Shown here one piece after another: positions 53,860 through 64,000 of a stretch of 64,000 nucleotides of DNA. Location: NCBI GenBank assembly GCA_036186865.1, contig AP025055.1, positions 28,368,838 to 28,432,837 on the forward strand, written 5' to 3'. The number at the start of each line of letters is the position of its first letter. Position 1 is the stretch's first letter. Position numbers and translations under genes: made by a program. This DNA is from Eustoma russellianum (Eukaryota; Streptophyta; Magnoliopsida; Gentianales; Gentianaceae). Below the pieces are notes generated by a model. It saw only the letters and a program-made list of their open reading frames with translations. It did not search any database and was not told where the DNA came from.

Positions 53860-54536
53860 TTTCCAAAGATGGGTTACAGGCAAATCCTGCTAAAATCGAA
53901 GCTATACAAGACATGCATCCTCCTAGGAACGTAAAGGAAGTGCAGAGGTTAACGGGCCAAATTGTTGCACTGAGCAGATTTCTATCTAAATCCGCTGAGA
54001 GGTCCCTTCCTTTCTTCTATGTCTTGAAGAAGAAGACAGTTTTCCAGTGGGACGAACAATGTCAAAAAGCCTTCGACGAGCTGAAGTCCCATTTGGGTGA
54101 GGTGCCAATGCTTACTTCACCTCTGCCCGGAGAAGAGCTATATATATACCTTTCAACGTGCAAAGAAGCAGTTAGCGTAGTTCTGCTCAGGGAGCAGGAT
54201 AATGTACAAAGGCCCATCTACTTTGCAAGTAAAATTTTACATGGGCCCGAAGTAAGATATCCCAATGCTGAAAAGATAGTCTTAGCACTCGTAGTGGCAG
54301 CGAGGAAGTTTAGGCCTTACCTGCAAGCTCATCCCATCATAGTGGTCACTGACCATCCCTTGAAACAAATCTTGTCAAGGCCAGACACATCTGGTCGAGC
54401 TGCAAAATGGGCTGTGGAGCTTGCAAAGTATGATATCCAATACAAATCAAGGACTTCCATCAAAGCTCAGGCATTAGCAGATTTCTTAGTGGAGGGAATA
54501 TCCGTGGAGGAAGATATCAAGCCAGTGGATGAATGA
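53847..54536 (+). pseudogene. Tat element 2 RT thumb and RNase H
   Basis: The frame reads QRLTGQIVALSRFLSKSAER, FQWDEQCQKAFDELKSHLGE, EELYIYLSTCKEAVSVVLLR, IYFASKILHGPEVRYPNAEK, VTDHPLKQILSRPDTSGRAA and FLVEGISVEEDIKPV, ending at a TGA (54534-54536). These are the RT connection and Gypsy RNase H blocks in order. The stop separates it from the second RNase H; element 1 reads through here (VADWILYVDG). Confidence 0.88.
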
Positions 54537-54545
54537 ACATTATAT

Positions 54546-55147
54546 GTGGATGGGTCTTCCTCCAAAGATGGTTGTGGAGCAGGACTCCTAATAATCAACC
54601 CCAACAAAGAAGAATTTGAGTATGCCTTGCGATTTGACTTCGAATCAACCAACAACGAGGCAGAATACGAGGCCCTAATAGCAGGACTAGGCCTCGCAAG
54701 AAAGTTGGGGCAGAACGAATCACCTCCCGAAGTGATTCACAGCTAATTGTTTCTCAAGTCAATGGGGACTATGAAGCCAAAGAGGATAGCATGAAAAAAT
54801 ATTTGGCTAAAGTGCTGCAGCTCGGACAGGCATTCGAGCACTTCAGCATTGAACATATCCCCAGATCTGCCAATAAGAGAGCTGACACATTATCTTGGCT
54901 GGCATCATCCACTTCCACAACTTTGGGAAAGAAGATAGTAGTGGAACTGGTAAAGCATCGTGCTTACGATGCCAATGAAGTGTTGCAAGTAGACTATCAC
55001 AACACTTGGATGGACGGACTCGTAAACTTCCTGCAGCATGGAGTTCAGCCCGAGGACAAGCGTGCAACTCGGCGCCTTCGATTGAAGGTAGTAAGGTATG
55101 CCCTTTTCAACGACCACCTTTATAAAAAATCATTTTCGCAGCCTTAG
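54546..55147 (+). pseudogene. Tat element 2 second (archaeal-type) RNase H and linker
   Basis: The frame 54546-54746 reads MDGSSSKDGCGAGLLIINPN and NEAEYEALIAGLGLARKLGQ, the Asp and Glu blocks of an RNase H fold, then a frameshift. Frame 54791-55147 reads MKKYLAKVLQLGQAFEHFSI, ANKRADTLSWLASSTSTTLG and ATRRLRLKVVRYALFNDHLY, the linker to integrase. The second RNase H distinguishes Tat/Ogre from other Gypsy lineages; it may have replaced or supplemented the first. Confidence 0.85.
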
Positions 55148-55192
55148 TTGAAATGCGTAACTGAAGAGGAAGGAGATTACATCCTTCGATAG

Positions 55193-56210
55193 ATGCACCA
55201 AGGAATCTGCAGAAATCATTCTGGTGCCCGGTCGTTGGCAAGGAAATGCTATCTTGCTGGATACTACTGGCCCACTTTGCGGCAGGATGCAGAGGATCTG
55301 GTCAAAAAGTGTTCAGCATGCCAAGTCAATGCTACTATGACACATCTTCCAAGTCAGGAACTCACCTCTATTTCAAGTCCCTGGCCATTCGTACAGTGGG
55401 GGATAGATCTTGTTGGACCTCTACCCCAAGCTCCAGGATCAATCAAATTCTTGGTTGTGGCTATTGATTATTTCACCAAATGGGTGGAAGCAGAACCCTT
55501 AGCTACAATAACGGGGAATCATATCAAGAAATTCTTGTGGAAGAACATCATATGTCGTTTTGGTCTTCCACAAGTTCTTATATCCGACAACGGGAAGCAA
55601 TTTGCTGATGACCCTGTTAAGAGTTGGTGCGCCGAGCTCAAAATTAAACAACGATTCACTTCGGTAGCGCACCCTCAAGCTAACGGACAAGTTGAATTAG
55701 CCAACAGAACAATCAAGGATGGACTGCGAAAACGTTTGTATCAAATTGGAGCAAGTTGGGTAGAGGATCTCCCAATCATATTATGGGCATATCGAACTAC
55801 TCCCTCTACCTCTATTAAGGAAACACCATTTTCCCTAGTGTATGGCACAGACGCAGTCGTCCCAGCCGAAATTGGTTCCAGCTCTACCCGAACAGATTGT
55901 TACTCTGTTAGAATCAATGACCAAAAAGTTACGGTTGAATTTGGATGAACTGGAAGAGAAAAGGGAGCGGGCTCATATCCGCATGGCTCAATACAAAAAA
56001 CTAATTGCGCAATATTACAATTCCCGAGTACGGCCAAGGTCCTATCAAGTGGGGGACTTGGTATTGTGTAACAACGAAGCAAGCCATGCATCACCAACTG
56101 GGGCTCTAAATCCTAAGTGGGAAAGACCTAATCGAATAGAGGATGTGCGCTCAAATGGGGCTTACAAGTTACAAACCTTGGAGGGCAAAATTTTACCAAG
56201 GACTTGACAT
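55193..56210 (+). pseudogene. Tat element 2 integrase
   Basis: Frame 55193-55948 has the zinc-binding N-terminus (HQGICRNHSGARSLARKCYL, CSACQVNATM), the core with all three acidic residues (VQWGIDLVGPLP, PQVLISDNGKQFADD, HPQANGQVELANRTI) and ILWAYRTTPSTSIKETPFSL, ending after NDQKVTVEFG. A frameshift near 55925 moves the C-terminus to frame 55842-56207 (YQVGDLVLCNNEASHASPTG, GAYKLQTLEGKILPRT). A TGA at 56205-56207 truncates the last THLRLLHQ. The core looks catalytically competent; the C-terminus is broken. Confidence 0.9.
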
Positions 56211-56514
56211 TCTACTCATTTAAGGCTTCTACATCAGTGAAGAATTTCACCTCAGCAGGCCTGAGCGGTTTTCCCAAAGAAGTCTTTCATGGTTTTCTTT
56301 TTCTAGCAGTGCTAGAAAGATGTAAATTATTACCATTGGCATTGAAGATTGAATGAAACAACGCTCGTGGTGAAGTCGACTTGTGTTCCGTTCGCTTTGC
56401 CTAAATGGATTAAGTAACAAGATTTACTGTCTAAAAATTATTGTCATCAGCAAGTTAAAGCATGGTTGAGTTGCACTTCAGTCAAACGGCCAAATATTTT
56501 GACGGAGTCAAAAG

Positions 56515-57115
56515 TCAGAGACAAATACTTGCATAACTATTGAAATAGAGCAAACAAAACTTCGCATTGCTGAAGGGAGATGTTTGCAAACTATTAACAT
56601 AGAGCAAGTCGAAGACAAATACTTGCATAACTATTGAAATAGAACAAACAAAACTTCGCATTGCTGAAGAGAGATGTTTGCAAACTATTAACACAGAGCA
56701 AGTCAAAGACAAATACTTGCATAACTATTGAAATAGAGCAAACAAAACTTCGCATTGCTGAAGAGAGATGTTTGCAAACTATTAACATAGAGCAAGTCGA
56801 AGACAAATACTTGCATAACTATTGAAATAGAACAAACAAAACTTCGCATTGCTGAAGAGAGATGTTTGCAAACTAGTAACATAGAGCAAGTCGAAGACAA
56901 ATACTTGCATAACTATTGAAATAGAGCAAACAAAACTTCGCATTGCTGAAGAGAGATGTTTGCAAACTATTAATATAGAGCAAGTCGAAGACAAATACTT
57001 GCGTAACTATTGAAATAAAGCAAACAAAACTTCGCATTGCTGAAGAGAGATGTTTGCAAACTATTAACATAGATCAAGTCGAAGACAAACACTTGCAGAC
57101 TACGGAGAAATAGCA
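56515..57115. repeat. Tandem array in Tat element 2, unit 94 bp, about six copies
   Basis: acaaatacttgcataac recurs at 56521, 56615 and 56709 (94 bp apart) and again each 94 bp to near 57085. The unit contains tttgcaaactattaacatag and cgcattgctgaag, the reverse complements of motifs in the 144-bp unit of element 1. It lies between the converging integrase and antisense genes. Confidence 0.95.
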
Positions 57116-57311
57116 AGTAAAGCTTTTCAGAGCTGAGGACAAATATTTGCATTCGCTATTGAGACAAAGCGAATAAGACTTCACATACCGAAGACAAGGA
57201 CAGTTAAAGAAACTGAAACAAGCTAAAGAACAGGAGTTGGAAAAAATGGATCTTTATTAAGTGTATGATCTATTACAATTTCAAAAATTACAGGAAAAGA
57301 AAAATTCTAGA

Positions 57312-60012
57312 CTACTGCCCCTCCTCCTGGTCAGCTTCTCTGAGGTCCATGCCTTCCTTGAATTGATCAAGGAGCTTTTCGAATACAGCTTCGGCCTCAG
57401 AATTATGGAGATCAGCAAGTTCAGGATGTTCCTTATCCAGATCTGGATAGAATTCTCGGCAGGCATCAATTGCACAAGTTTGTCCAATTGCTAAAACAGC
57501 AGCTTGCATCTTCATCAAATTCTCTTCAAAGTACTGAGATTTCATGAACTCAGCAACTGCAGATGTATTGATCTCTTCAGCTTGAGACTCAAATTGAGAA
57601 ATGAGCTCAACTTTGCTTTTCTTCTCTGCTTCAAGTTGCTGAGCCAGGTCATCCTTGATTTTCTTCTCTGCTGCAAGCTGCTTATCCATTTCATCTTTCA
57701 TCTTCTGATCTGCTTCAGATTGGATTTTTAGCTGGGACATTTCTTGTTCGGCACTATGGAGTCCCTTCTGAGAGGACTCCAATTTAGCCTGGATCTTGGC
57801 AGATTCCACCTCTAAATCAGAAATCACTCTCTTCAGTTCATCCACTTGTGAATTGACCACCGCCAGCTGAGTATCAGACTCCTCTTTTCCTTCTCTCAGA
57901 TTGGAATTTTCAGTCTTCAAGGAGTCCAACTCTGATTTCGTTGAGTCTAATTCTGACCTCAACGTCTTCAGTTCAGCGTCCATCTCATCCATTCTGGAAT
58001 CATCGGGCTTTGCCATCTTAGCCAACTCATCATTGGCCCTCTTTAGCTCAGCATTTTCCTCAGAAAGCTTCACCATCAGTCTGCGAAGCTCCTCAGCTCT
58101 GCTTAGCATATCACACTCCTGAGCACAATACTGCAACAACCAACGTGGTCAAAAACAAGAAACAAAAAACTCACAATGGACATGTTTCTGTAATATGTAT
58201 CAAAAACAGTTCCCCAGTCATGGCGTGCAAAAAACTCCCCATCCATGGGAAGCACAGGCAGGTCTGCTAATTTTCTTGCCACACTGGGATGGGAAGCCGT
58301 GTCAGTGACCCCGTATACTAGATGTCTCAATTCACGGCGGAATTGATGCGAGGGCTCCCCCTCATATGGAATTTTCCCAAAAGGGTTATGGGGGAGGCCT
58401 CTCCTGATGTAATTTTCACTCCTCCAGTGGGGACATCTTTGAGATCCCTAATAATTACCCCCCTAGAGGAGAGATTGGGGTTGCCGGGACTTGAATGGAG
58501 ACTGGAGTAGCAGAAATCTGACCAGCGACTGATGTAGCCAGAACTGGGTCAAAATTAGGTGCCTCAGGAGCTGGAGCATCCTTGGTTGATGCAATTGGTG
58601 GAGTCACCTTGGCTCGTGGAGCCTTGATGCTAACCTTCGGAGGAGGGGCAGTCTTCTTGACACTTCCCCCAGCCTTTGCCCTGGATTTGGAAGGAAAGGC
58701 TGGGCCCCAGAATTTTTCTTCTTCAAGGACTGAGCTTCATCCTGAAGAGACTTCTTGGAAGAAGTGGAAGTGCCAGCAGAAGTTTTAGCGTCAATGAAAA
58801 AACTCAAGTTAGAAGCACTGTAATCAAATAAATCAAATAACAGCAACAGCAAAGAGATGTTTCTCCTTTACCTTGTTTCGTGGGAGGAACAACTGGGGGA
58901 GCAGGCAGGGCCTTGGAAGAAGGCTGATCTGAGGAAGAGGTTGGTTTATCCTCTCTCTTCCTCTTCTTGGGAACCATTTTCTTCAAGTTCGTAAGGCACT
59001 CAGACACCATGGTTCCTGAAAAACGCAACAACAAACTAGTCAAAATATGTTCATAACATCAAAAACAGTCAATACATGACTATAACTATAAATATACCCA
59101 AGATTAAGGCCAATGCAGAAGAGCCCAGAGTTTCATATTAGCGGGAGGGCCCCATGTGGTATGGGTCAGCCGCCTTCACAACTGACCTATCCACCATCTT
59201 CCAATCAATATCCTGAGGAAGACGCAGCAACCTTGAGGCTTCATCGCAAAGTCTTTCGCTTGGCCTCTTGTTGTTTGCAGGGCCAGATCTCCATAGGGTT
59301 CTCCCAGGTAACCCTATGGCCTTGATAAAGAAGAATCTCCCCTTCCAGTTCTTCACAGAGGAGGAGATGTTTATAGCGTGGTAATTGCTTTATTAGGATG
59401 TCTCCTACTAAAGTAATACTAGCTTTCTTTGTGCTTACACAAAAACATCCCCCTAAAGACATTTAAATCAAAGTCAGCCTCAGCTGCTCTCAGGTAGAGC
59501 AGGTAGCTGGCGATGAATTTCAGACCGTTAGGCATAATTTGTGGAAGTCTGAGTTGGTAAAAGTCAAGAATCTGAAGAAGGGGGCCAGGAACGGGAAGGT
59601 CGAACCCTGTCCTGAAGTATTCTTCATAAATTGCCTCATACCCAACGGGTGAATCATAGGCAGATTGATAAGGAAGAGGCAAAATAGGAGAGAAAATGTC
59701 TATGTCAATATTAAACTCATTGCAAAGAAGAGGGATATCATCTATCTTTAGAATGCAGGGTGAAGCCTGCACTAGAGGAGAAGGAAAACCCCTATCAAGA
59801 GATGGCAGGGGTACTAAGGCGGAAGATGTGGCAGCAACTGAAGAAGGTCCACCAGTAGGGCATAACCTCCTTAAAGGACGGTTGTCCTCATCGGAATCAG
59901 ATTTTTCATGGAGGGATTGAACCTCATGGTCACCCTCCAAATCCTCTGGGTAAGAGAGAGTGTATATGTTTTGGGAATCCGAAGAAGACATGGTTGTAAC
60001 AACGAAAGCCAT
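57312..60012 (-). pseudogene. Tat element 2 antisense ORF, broken copy
   Basis: Counterpart of the intact gene at 11539-14176. On the minus strand exon 1 starts MAFVVTTMSSSDSQNIYTLS near 60012 and runs to 59419 (LQILDFYQLRLPQIMPNGLK), where a frameshift breaks ...MFLCKHKERWYY. Later pieces are 59356-59138 (MKNWKGRFFFIKAIGLPGRT), 59018-58870 (LKKMVPKKRKREDKPTSSSD, the NLS-like motif), 58790-58600 (frameshifted Ala/Lys-rich part), 58330-58180 (LVYGVTDTASHPSVARKLAD) and exon 4 58139-57312, fully open (275 codons; ELKRANDELAKMAKPDDSRM). Exon 4 is longer than in element 1, with an extra KMKDEMDKQLAAEKKIKDD segment. Exon 1 here keeps about 25 residues that element 1 lacks. Confidence 0.85.
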
Positions 60013-60157
60013 TAATAAGTTGAAGGAATGCTTACAGAAAAATGAAGGGTTGGACTGAAAGGAAGCACCGGAGAAGATGAGGAAAGGCTTCGGAGGCGGA
60101 GAAGATGAATGGAAAATGCAGGATAGAAGAAGAAGAAAAGAATTAGTGTAATTACCC

Positions 60158-60166
60158 CTATTTATA
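60158..60166 (-). promoter_or_regulatory. TATA box of the element 2 antisense gene
   Basis: ctatttata on the plus strand is TATAAATAG on the minus strand, at the same place as in element 1. Confidence 0.68.
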
Positions 60167-60412
60167 AGTGAGAGAAAGCGAAAGGTCACAACTTTTCGTT
60201 TGAAAATTCGAAGAGGCAGCGTTTAAAGTTTTTCCCCCTCGGGAGTTGTAACCGCAAAAAAGATAATGAAGAGGTGTAGGAATTAGTGCTTACATTAAAA
60301 GCGGAAATTACTGCACAAATAAAAGGATAACTGCACAGTTAATGAGGATCCGACACGTCACGGGCTCATTAGAACAAGATTTGTCCGCCTTCGCAGTTCA
60401 GCTCAACCACAC

Positions 60413-60428
60413 AAAATCTGGGGGCAAA
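60413..60428 (+). promoter_or_regulatory. Polypurine tract of Tat element 2
   Basis: aaaatctgggggcaaa directly before the 3' LTR. Confidence 0.88.
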
Positions 60429-61294
60429 TGATAAACCATAATTAAATCGTCTGTTAGTCAAACAGTCAACGGTTCAACTCCAGCAGCTCAGCACTCAAAG
60501 TACTGCAGCTCAGCAGTACAACGCCTAAGCATGGCTGTTCAGCCTCGGCTGCACCTCAGCGGGGCATTATGACGCCCTTATAACATCGAAGAATATGCCA
60601 AGGTTTGCACCTCAGCACCAACTTCAGTTTATGACCCCGTGTGGCACTTCAGGCCACTTCAGCTGGTCAATGCCTAGTCATGCATTTTGGCAAGACTTGA
60701 TCTTGCACTTCGGAGAGTTCAGTTGGGTACTTCAGCAAAGGAACCCAGCACAACATTACCTTGTGGGACCATCCAACAGAAGTCCAATTCAAATACAGTG
60801 TCTACAGCTGGTTATAATTTCTGAACACGCCAAGGTCAGTCATATCAGCCGATCTATCAGTCACATCAGCAGACCTATGGCGTCCTAGGCTTACTGCCCC
60901 AAGCAAACGTCCTATCCATAATCTATTATCAAGAAGCTAAAGGCGGAAAAAGATCTATAAAGGCAAGCCAATCAAGACAAAGAAGGGGATCTGGAATTCA
61001 AACACTCAAATCCTAAAGCAAGTTCATACACTTTGCTCTTCGCCTCATATTGTGAGAAACTCTGAACTCACCATTTAAATTATAATCTCAGTGAGATATG
61101 GCCCAAACTGACTTGAGCGTCGGAGGGTTTTTCCCAGGACCAATCCCGCAGGACCTCTGACCTGTGTTTTCTTGTGCAGGATATATTAGAGGCTATTCCA
61201 GCTATAACTTCCAGCCCAGTTAACAACTCTTCAAGTTAACTGACGGAGCTAATTTGAGGTCGTCTAGACCCTTGGTGAAGATCCGACTTCATCA
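60429..61294 (+). repeat. Tat element 2, 3' LTR (866 bp)
   Basis: Pairs with 49888-50771; followed by the target repeat CAAAC. Confidence 0.93.
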
Positions 61295-61443
61295 CAAACC
61301 AAACCAAACTGGACCGGTCAAATAGTTTGTTGACCGGTTTAGTCCAGTTTCGGTTTCTTAATTTACAAACCATAACTACCGGTTCAGTTCGTAACGTGCC
61401 CAAAAACTAGTCGGACCGGACCGTGTACAACTCTAATTGCAAC

Positions 61444-61919
61444 AATAACAAGATTCAAACAAGAAATGGCAACTAGAGAGCAAGATAACCAGAAATTCTG
61501 GAGAGGAATCGAGGCAATTTTATTGAACAAGAAGGAGAGAAAAACCAAAAACTACTTCAATAGCCTCAACAGTTCCTATTTAAAGAAGAAACAAGTGAAA
61601 TCACTAAAATGCCCTCAACTGATTCCTCTCTCTAATACAAATACAAAGGACAAAGCAATCCTTTCTCCTCTATTTGAAATGTTTACGTCCTGTACTGCTT
61701 CTTCCTCCTTCAGCTGTGTCAACCTCCTCCGATATTTGCGGGTTCACCGCATTACGCCTACTCTTGTGTGCTTTCTTCCTCTCACATTGTTAACTAATCA
61801 TCCTAATCATTGATTGCTCAATTTATTTAATAACTATTGTTCCATTTCCCACAGAACAACAAATTGGATCACCATCTTGATCTTCCAAGCTACTAGCTGC
61901 AGCTGCAGATTCTTTAACA
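61444..61919 (-). repeat. Old Copia 5' LTR, second part
   Basis: aataacaagattcaaacaag to ttctttaaca, matching 39498-39968 of the other LTR. Completes the LTR begun at 48087. Confidence 0.88.
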
Positions 61920-61984
61920 AATCTTGTTTTGAAACTACTGTTCTTCAATGAATTATCATCCAGACTGAATTGAGGCATAAACCA

Positions 61985-62500
61985 ACACCTATTTGGTACA
62001 AAAATCCACTCCAACCAAGCACCAAACCCAACACCTAATAGGTGAAAAAGAATAGTGTTGCATCAAATAGGTGCAACACTATTCATTGCACCAAATCACT
62101 ATTCATCCGCCACATCACCATTTAATTATCTTAAGAAAATTTTAATTTCGTTAATTTCTTTAATTTTGTTATAATAATTTTAATTAATTTAATTTTATTT
62201 ATAATTTAATTTTTTATTTTTAATTTTTAAATTTATAGGAACACGTTAAGAAATAATCCACCTCAGTTAAATCAATGAATAATGAATTAATGAATACTTA
62301 TGTTAAATTTATATGAATGTTAAATTTGTGTTAAGTTATTTATGATAATGAATTAAAAATAGAATGATAGAAGAATCTTTAAGGAATATTCTTATTTTGT
62401 ACTAGATTTGGTGTTTGTGGTTGGAGTACTTTTTACTGTTTATTATACCAAATAGGTGATCTGGTGCAAAATTTGGTGTTTTGGATTGGAGATGGCCTAA
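61985..62500. mobile_element. MITE with CACCTATTTGGT inverted repeats
   Basis: Left-side acacctatttggtacaaaaa and tccactccaacc are mirrored on the right by ttataccaaataggtgatc and ggttggagtactttt (reverse complement order kept). The outer right end reads gattggagatggcctaa; the left counterpart of that outermost part is missing, so the left end is truncated. The core is A/T rich and non-coding. Confidence 0.7.
62050..62084. repeat. 13-bp perfect hairpin within the MITE
   Basis: gaatagtgttgca (62050-62062) and its reverse complement tgcaacactattc (62072-62084) with a 9-base loop. Confidence 0.95.
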
Positions 62501-62861
62501 GAACTTCAAGAAACAACGCCCTTAGTTCATCTGAACAATGTTTGCATCAAAAGTCAATATTTTTTGTGCTTTATCTTCCATATGCTGGACTTAACCTGCT
62601 GTTTTATTAACATATATTGCCTATCTTATCTTGGTGAATGGAACCTAGAATCCTTGAATCTAGTTGTTTTCATTCAACATAGATTATAAAGATAGCTACT
62701 TTTGCCAATTTCCCATCGTATTTAAGTTGATTTCTTGTTGCTAAGAAGCCCTTAGGCAATTTTTTTTTATATTCAAACATGTGAATCTTGATGGTTTGTG
62801 TGCATTAAACATATCCAATACATACGGTCTAAACCACACACCACAAAGATCCAAACAAGAC
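62501..62861. other. Non-coding interval between the MITE and an RTE LINE
   Basis: No gene or repeat recognised. Confidence 0.45.
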
Positions 62862-64000
62862 ATCATCATCATTATCATCATCATCATCCATATCCAGTAT
62901 GTCCCAACGACAGCAAAAGATATCGTTTGGGTCTGGGGAGGGTAAGTGGTAGGCAGACAACACCTCTGCCCCAAGGGATAGAGAGTCTGCTTACAGTGAG
63001 ACCCTCGGCTCTATATGTACCTGCATAAATGATATAATAAAAGAGATATGATGTGCAAGTGTGTTAGTGAGGGAATTCAGGAAATACAAAGTAGATGATT
63101 TCGATATTAAAATACACATAACGTGTATATGTACATGTAATGCGAAACAACGGTAAAACTTAAGCAAACAAGTGGAAAGTCAACCTAAAGCGTAAATAGT
63201 GTCTACGCCTATCTATGTCCCCAAATATACTCTAAGGTGTCCCTATGTATGACCTATACCTCGTTAACCTTAATCTTATGTCTCCATGAATTCCTATCCT
63301 GGACCATGTCCTCAGAGAGGGAAAAATCTAGTAGGTCATGCATAATCTGCTCATCCCAAGTTAGTTTGGGCATGCCTTTACTCCTGTTCCCCTCTACAAT
63401 GAGGCTTTCAATTGCTCTAACCGACGCCGTTGTTTGTCTCCGCTTGACATGCCCAAACCATCTCATTCTTCCCTCTCTTATCTTATCTACTATACTAGCT
63501 ACGCCTAACCTTTCTCGAAACACCTCGTTTTTGATCCGGTCTAGCCTTGTATGCTCACACATCCACCTCAACATCTTCATCTCTGCCACTTCCATCTTCT
63601 GTAATTGTGACCTCTTAATCGCCCAGCAGTCTGTCCCATATAGCATTGCTGGTCGCCTGCCATCCTATAAAATTTTCCATTTCATTTAGTTGGGAAATTC
63701 TTGTCACACAGCACCCCTGAGGCCGCCCTCCATCTACACCAGCTTGCTTGAACTCGATGTGTCACATCACTATCTATGTCCCCATTCTGCTGCACAAATG
63801 ATCCTAGGTACTTAAACTTAATTACCTGTGGTACCACTTGACCATCGATGGTGAGCTAGCTATTTTCACTGTCGGCTACGCTGTTGAAATCGTAGTGCAG
63901 ATACTCGGTCTTAGAACGACTAATCCTTAAGCTTTTTCTCTCTAAAACACATCTCCGTTGCTCTAGTCTCATACTCAAGGTATGTCTACTCTAAAACACA
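62862..64000 (-). mobile_element. Second RTE LINE, 3' half, continuing beyond the window
   Basis: Mirrors the tail of the LINE at 43490-47009: GAT/ATG repeats (catcatcatcattatcatcat at 62862-62890), the tggagaccctcggctc-type 3' UTR, and the C-terminal RT reading frame on the minus strand. Sequence up to 64000 still matches the RT thumb region. Its 5' part lies outside the window. Confidence 0.87.
63254..63646 (-). pseudogene. RTE LINE ORF C-terminus
   Basis: The open minus-strand frame reads MLYGTDCWAIKRSQLQKMEV, MKMLRWMCEHTRLDRIKNEV, FRERLGVASIVDKIREGRMR and WFGHVKRRQTTASVRAIESL, then PKLTWDEQIMHDLLDFSLSE, ending at 63254. It equals the region after the RT in the other LINE, where a stop after RSQL interrupts it; here that position is read through. 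The preceding part (63650-64000) holds the RT-thumb SKFKYLG(S)FVQQNGDID segment, with stops and shifts. Confidence 0.85.

Larger units (their letters stand above)
49888..61294 (+). mobile_element. Complete Ty3/Gypsy Tat-lineage element 2
   Basis: LTRs 49888-50771 and 60429-61294 (TGATAAACC...CTTCATCA) with target duplication CAAAC at 49883-49887 and 61295-61299. It has the same layout as element 1 but lies on the plus strand: gag, protease, RT, RNase H, second RNase H, integrase, a tandem array, then an antisense gene on the minus strand. It was inserted into a hAT-like element, which sits in a Copia LTR, so it is the youngest of the three. Gag-pol has fewer breaks than element 1, but its antisense gene has several frameshifts. 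Confidence 0.94.
48134..61435 (+). mobile_element. hAT-like non-autonomous element (1.75 kb + 0.14 kb, split by Tat element 2)
   Basis: The 8-bp repeat ATTGCAAC flanks both ends (48126-48133, 61436-61443), the target length of hAT elements, and the partner Copia LTR shows a single cctatttcaacaataat at this place. The ends are taaggctaaaca and, inverted, tagagttgtaca, imperfect terminal repeats, followed by ccgg/accggtt-rich subterminal sequence typical of plant hAT MITEs (tgtacacggtccggtccgac). It has no transposase gene. Tat element 2 is inserted at 49888-61294. Confidence 0.72.
39452..61919 (-). mobile_element. Old Ty1/Copia element (Ale/Retrofit-like) split by nested insertions
   Basis: LTR copies lie at 39452-39968 and 48087-48133 plus 61444-61918. 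The right copy is interrupted by a hAT-like element. The iMet primer site at 48075-48086 abuts it and the purine tract (39969-39985) abuts the left LTR, so the element reads on the minus strand. Gag (47042-48066), protease/pre-integrase (42678-43300), integrase end, RT and RNase H follow in Copia order, interrupted by an RTE LINE. All coding parts are broken. No clear target duplication: ctgca is on the left and aatct on the right. Confidence 0.88.

Noticed and set aside
56515..57152. Six overlapping minus-strand ORFs and a CRISPR-like look of the 94-bp repeats
   Set aside because: The whole 94-bp unit repeats with no unique spacers, in a Gypsy element of a plant genome; the ORFs are repeat artefacts.

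Overview
This window is a repeat-rich stretch of a flowering-plant nuclear genome, probably a eudicot. The evidence is GT-AG introns of 75-110 bp with T-rich tracts, TATA boxes of the TATAAATAG type, and a transposon complement that is plant-specific: Copia elements primed at TGGTATCAGAGC, Tat-lineage Gypsy elements with an antisense gene, a CACTA element with tnpD-like and tnpA-like genes, RTE-type LINEs and MITEs. I see no rRNA, tRNA or CRISPR array. The only convincing non-transposon gene is a small two-exon gene at 9503-9813 for a secreted six-cysteine peptide.

Layout. 1-1870: decayed Copia pol fragment. 2948-5820: 5' LTR, primer site and gag remnant of a second Copia family. 5985-8713: decayed integrase-RT-RNase H of the first Copia family. 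9425-9813: cystine-knot-like peptide gene with its own TATA box. 10228-21884: complete Tat/Gypsy element on the minus strand (5-bp TSD ACAGA), with broken gag-pol and an intact four-exon gene of 801 aa running antisense to it. 23185-28362: Copia element on the minus strand, internally deleted. 28482-38801: complete CACTA element (TIR CACCACA, 3-bp TSD GTC) with a tnpD-like gene, an apparently intact tnpA-like gene and two related small coiled-coil ORFs on the opposite strand. 39452-61919: a nested stack. A Copia element carries an RTE LINE in gag (about 43490-47009); one of its LTRs is split by a hAT-like non-autonomous element (48134-61435, 8-bp TSD ATTGCAAC), itself split by a second Tat/Gypsy element (49888-61294, TSD CAAAC). 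61985-62500: a MITE. 62862-64000: the 3' half of a second RTE LINE on the minus strand, running off the window.

How the parts work together. In both Tat copies gag-pol and the antisense gene converge on a block of tandem repeats (unit about 144 bp in one copy, 94 bp in the other). The antisense gene has its own TATA box just inside the 3' LTR and encodes a Transposase_28-like N-terminal region, a PKKRKRE nuclear-localisation-type motif and a long C-terminal coiled coil. In the CACTA element, clusters of a TAGCGACG-type repeat occur at both termini and also upstream of every internal gene. One cluster sits between the divergent second small ORF and tnpD. This suggests that one DNA-binding factor could coordinate end recognition and transcription. 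Most pol genes are broken. The best-preserved coding units are the Tat antisense gene, the CACTA tnpA-like gene, the first CACTA small ORF and the secreted-peptide gene. All assignments come from reading motifs and repeats by eye; no database search was possible.
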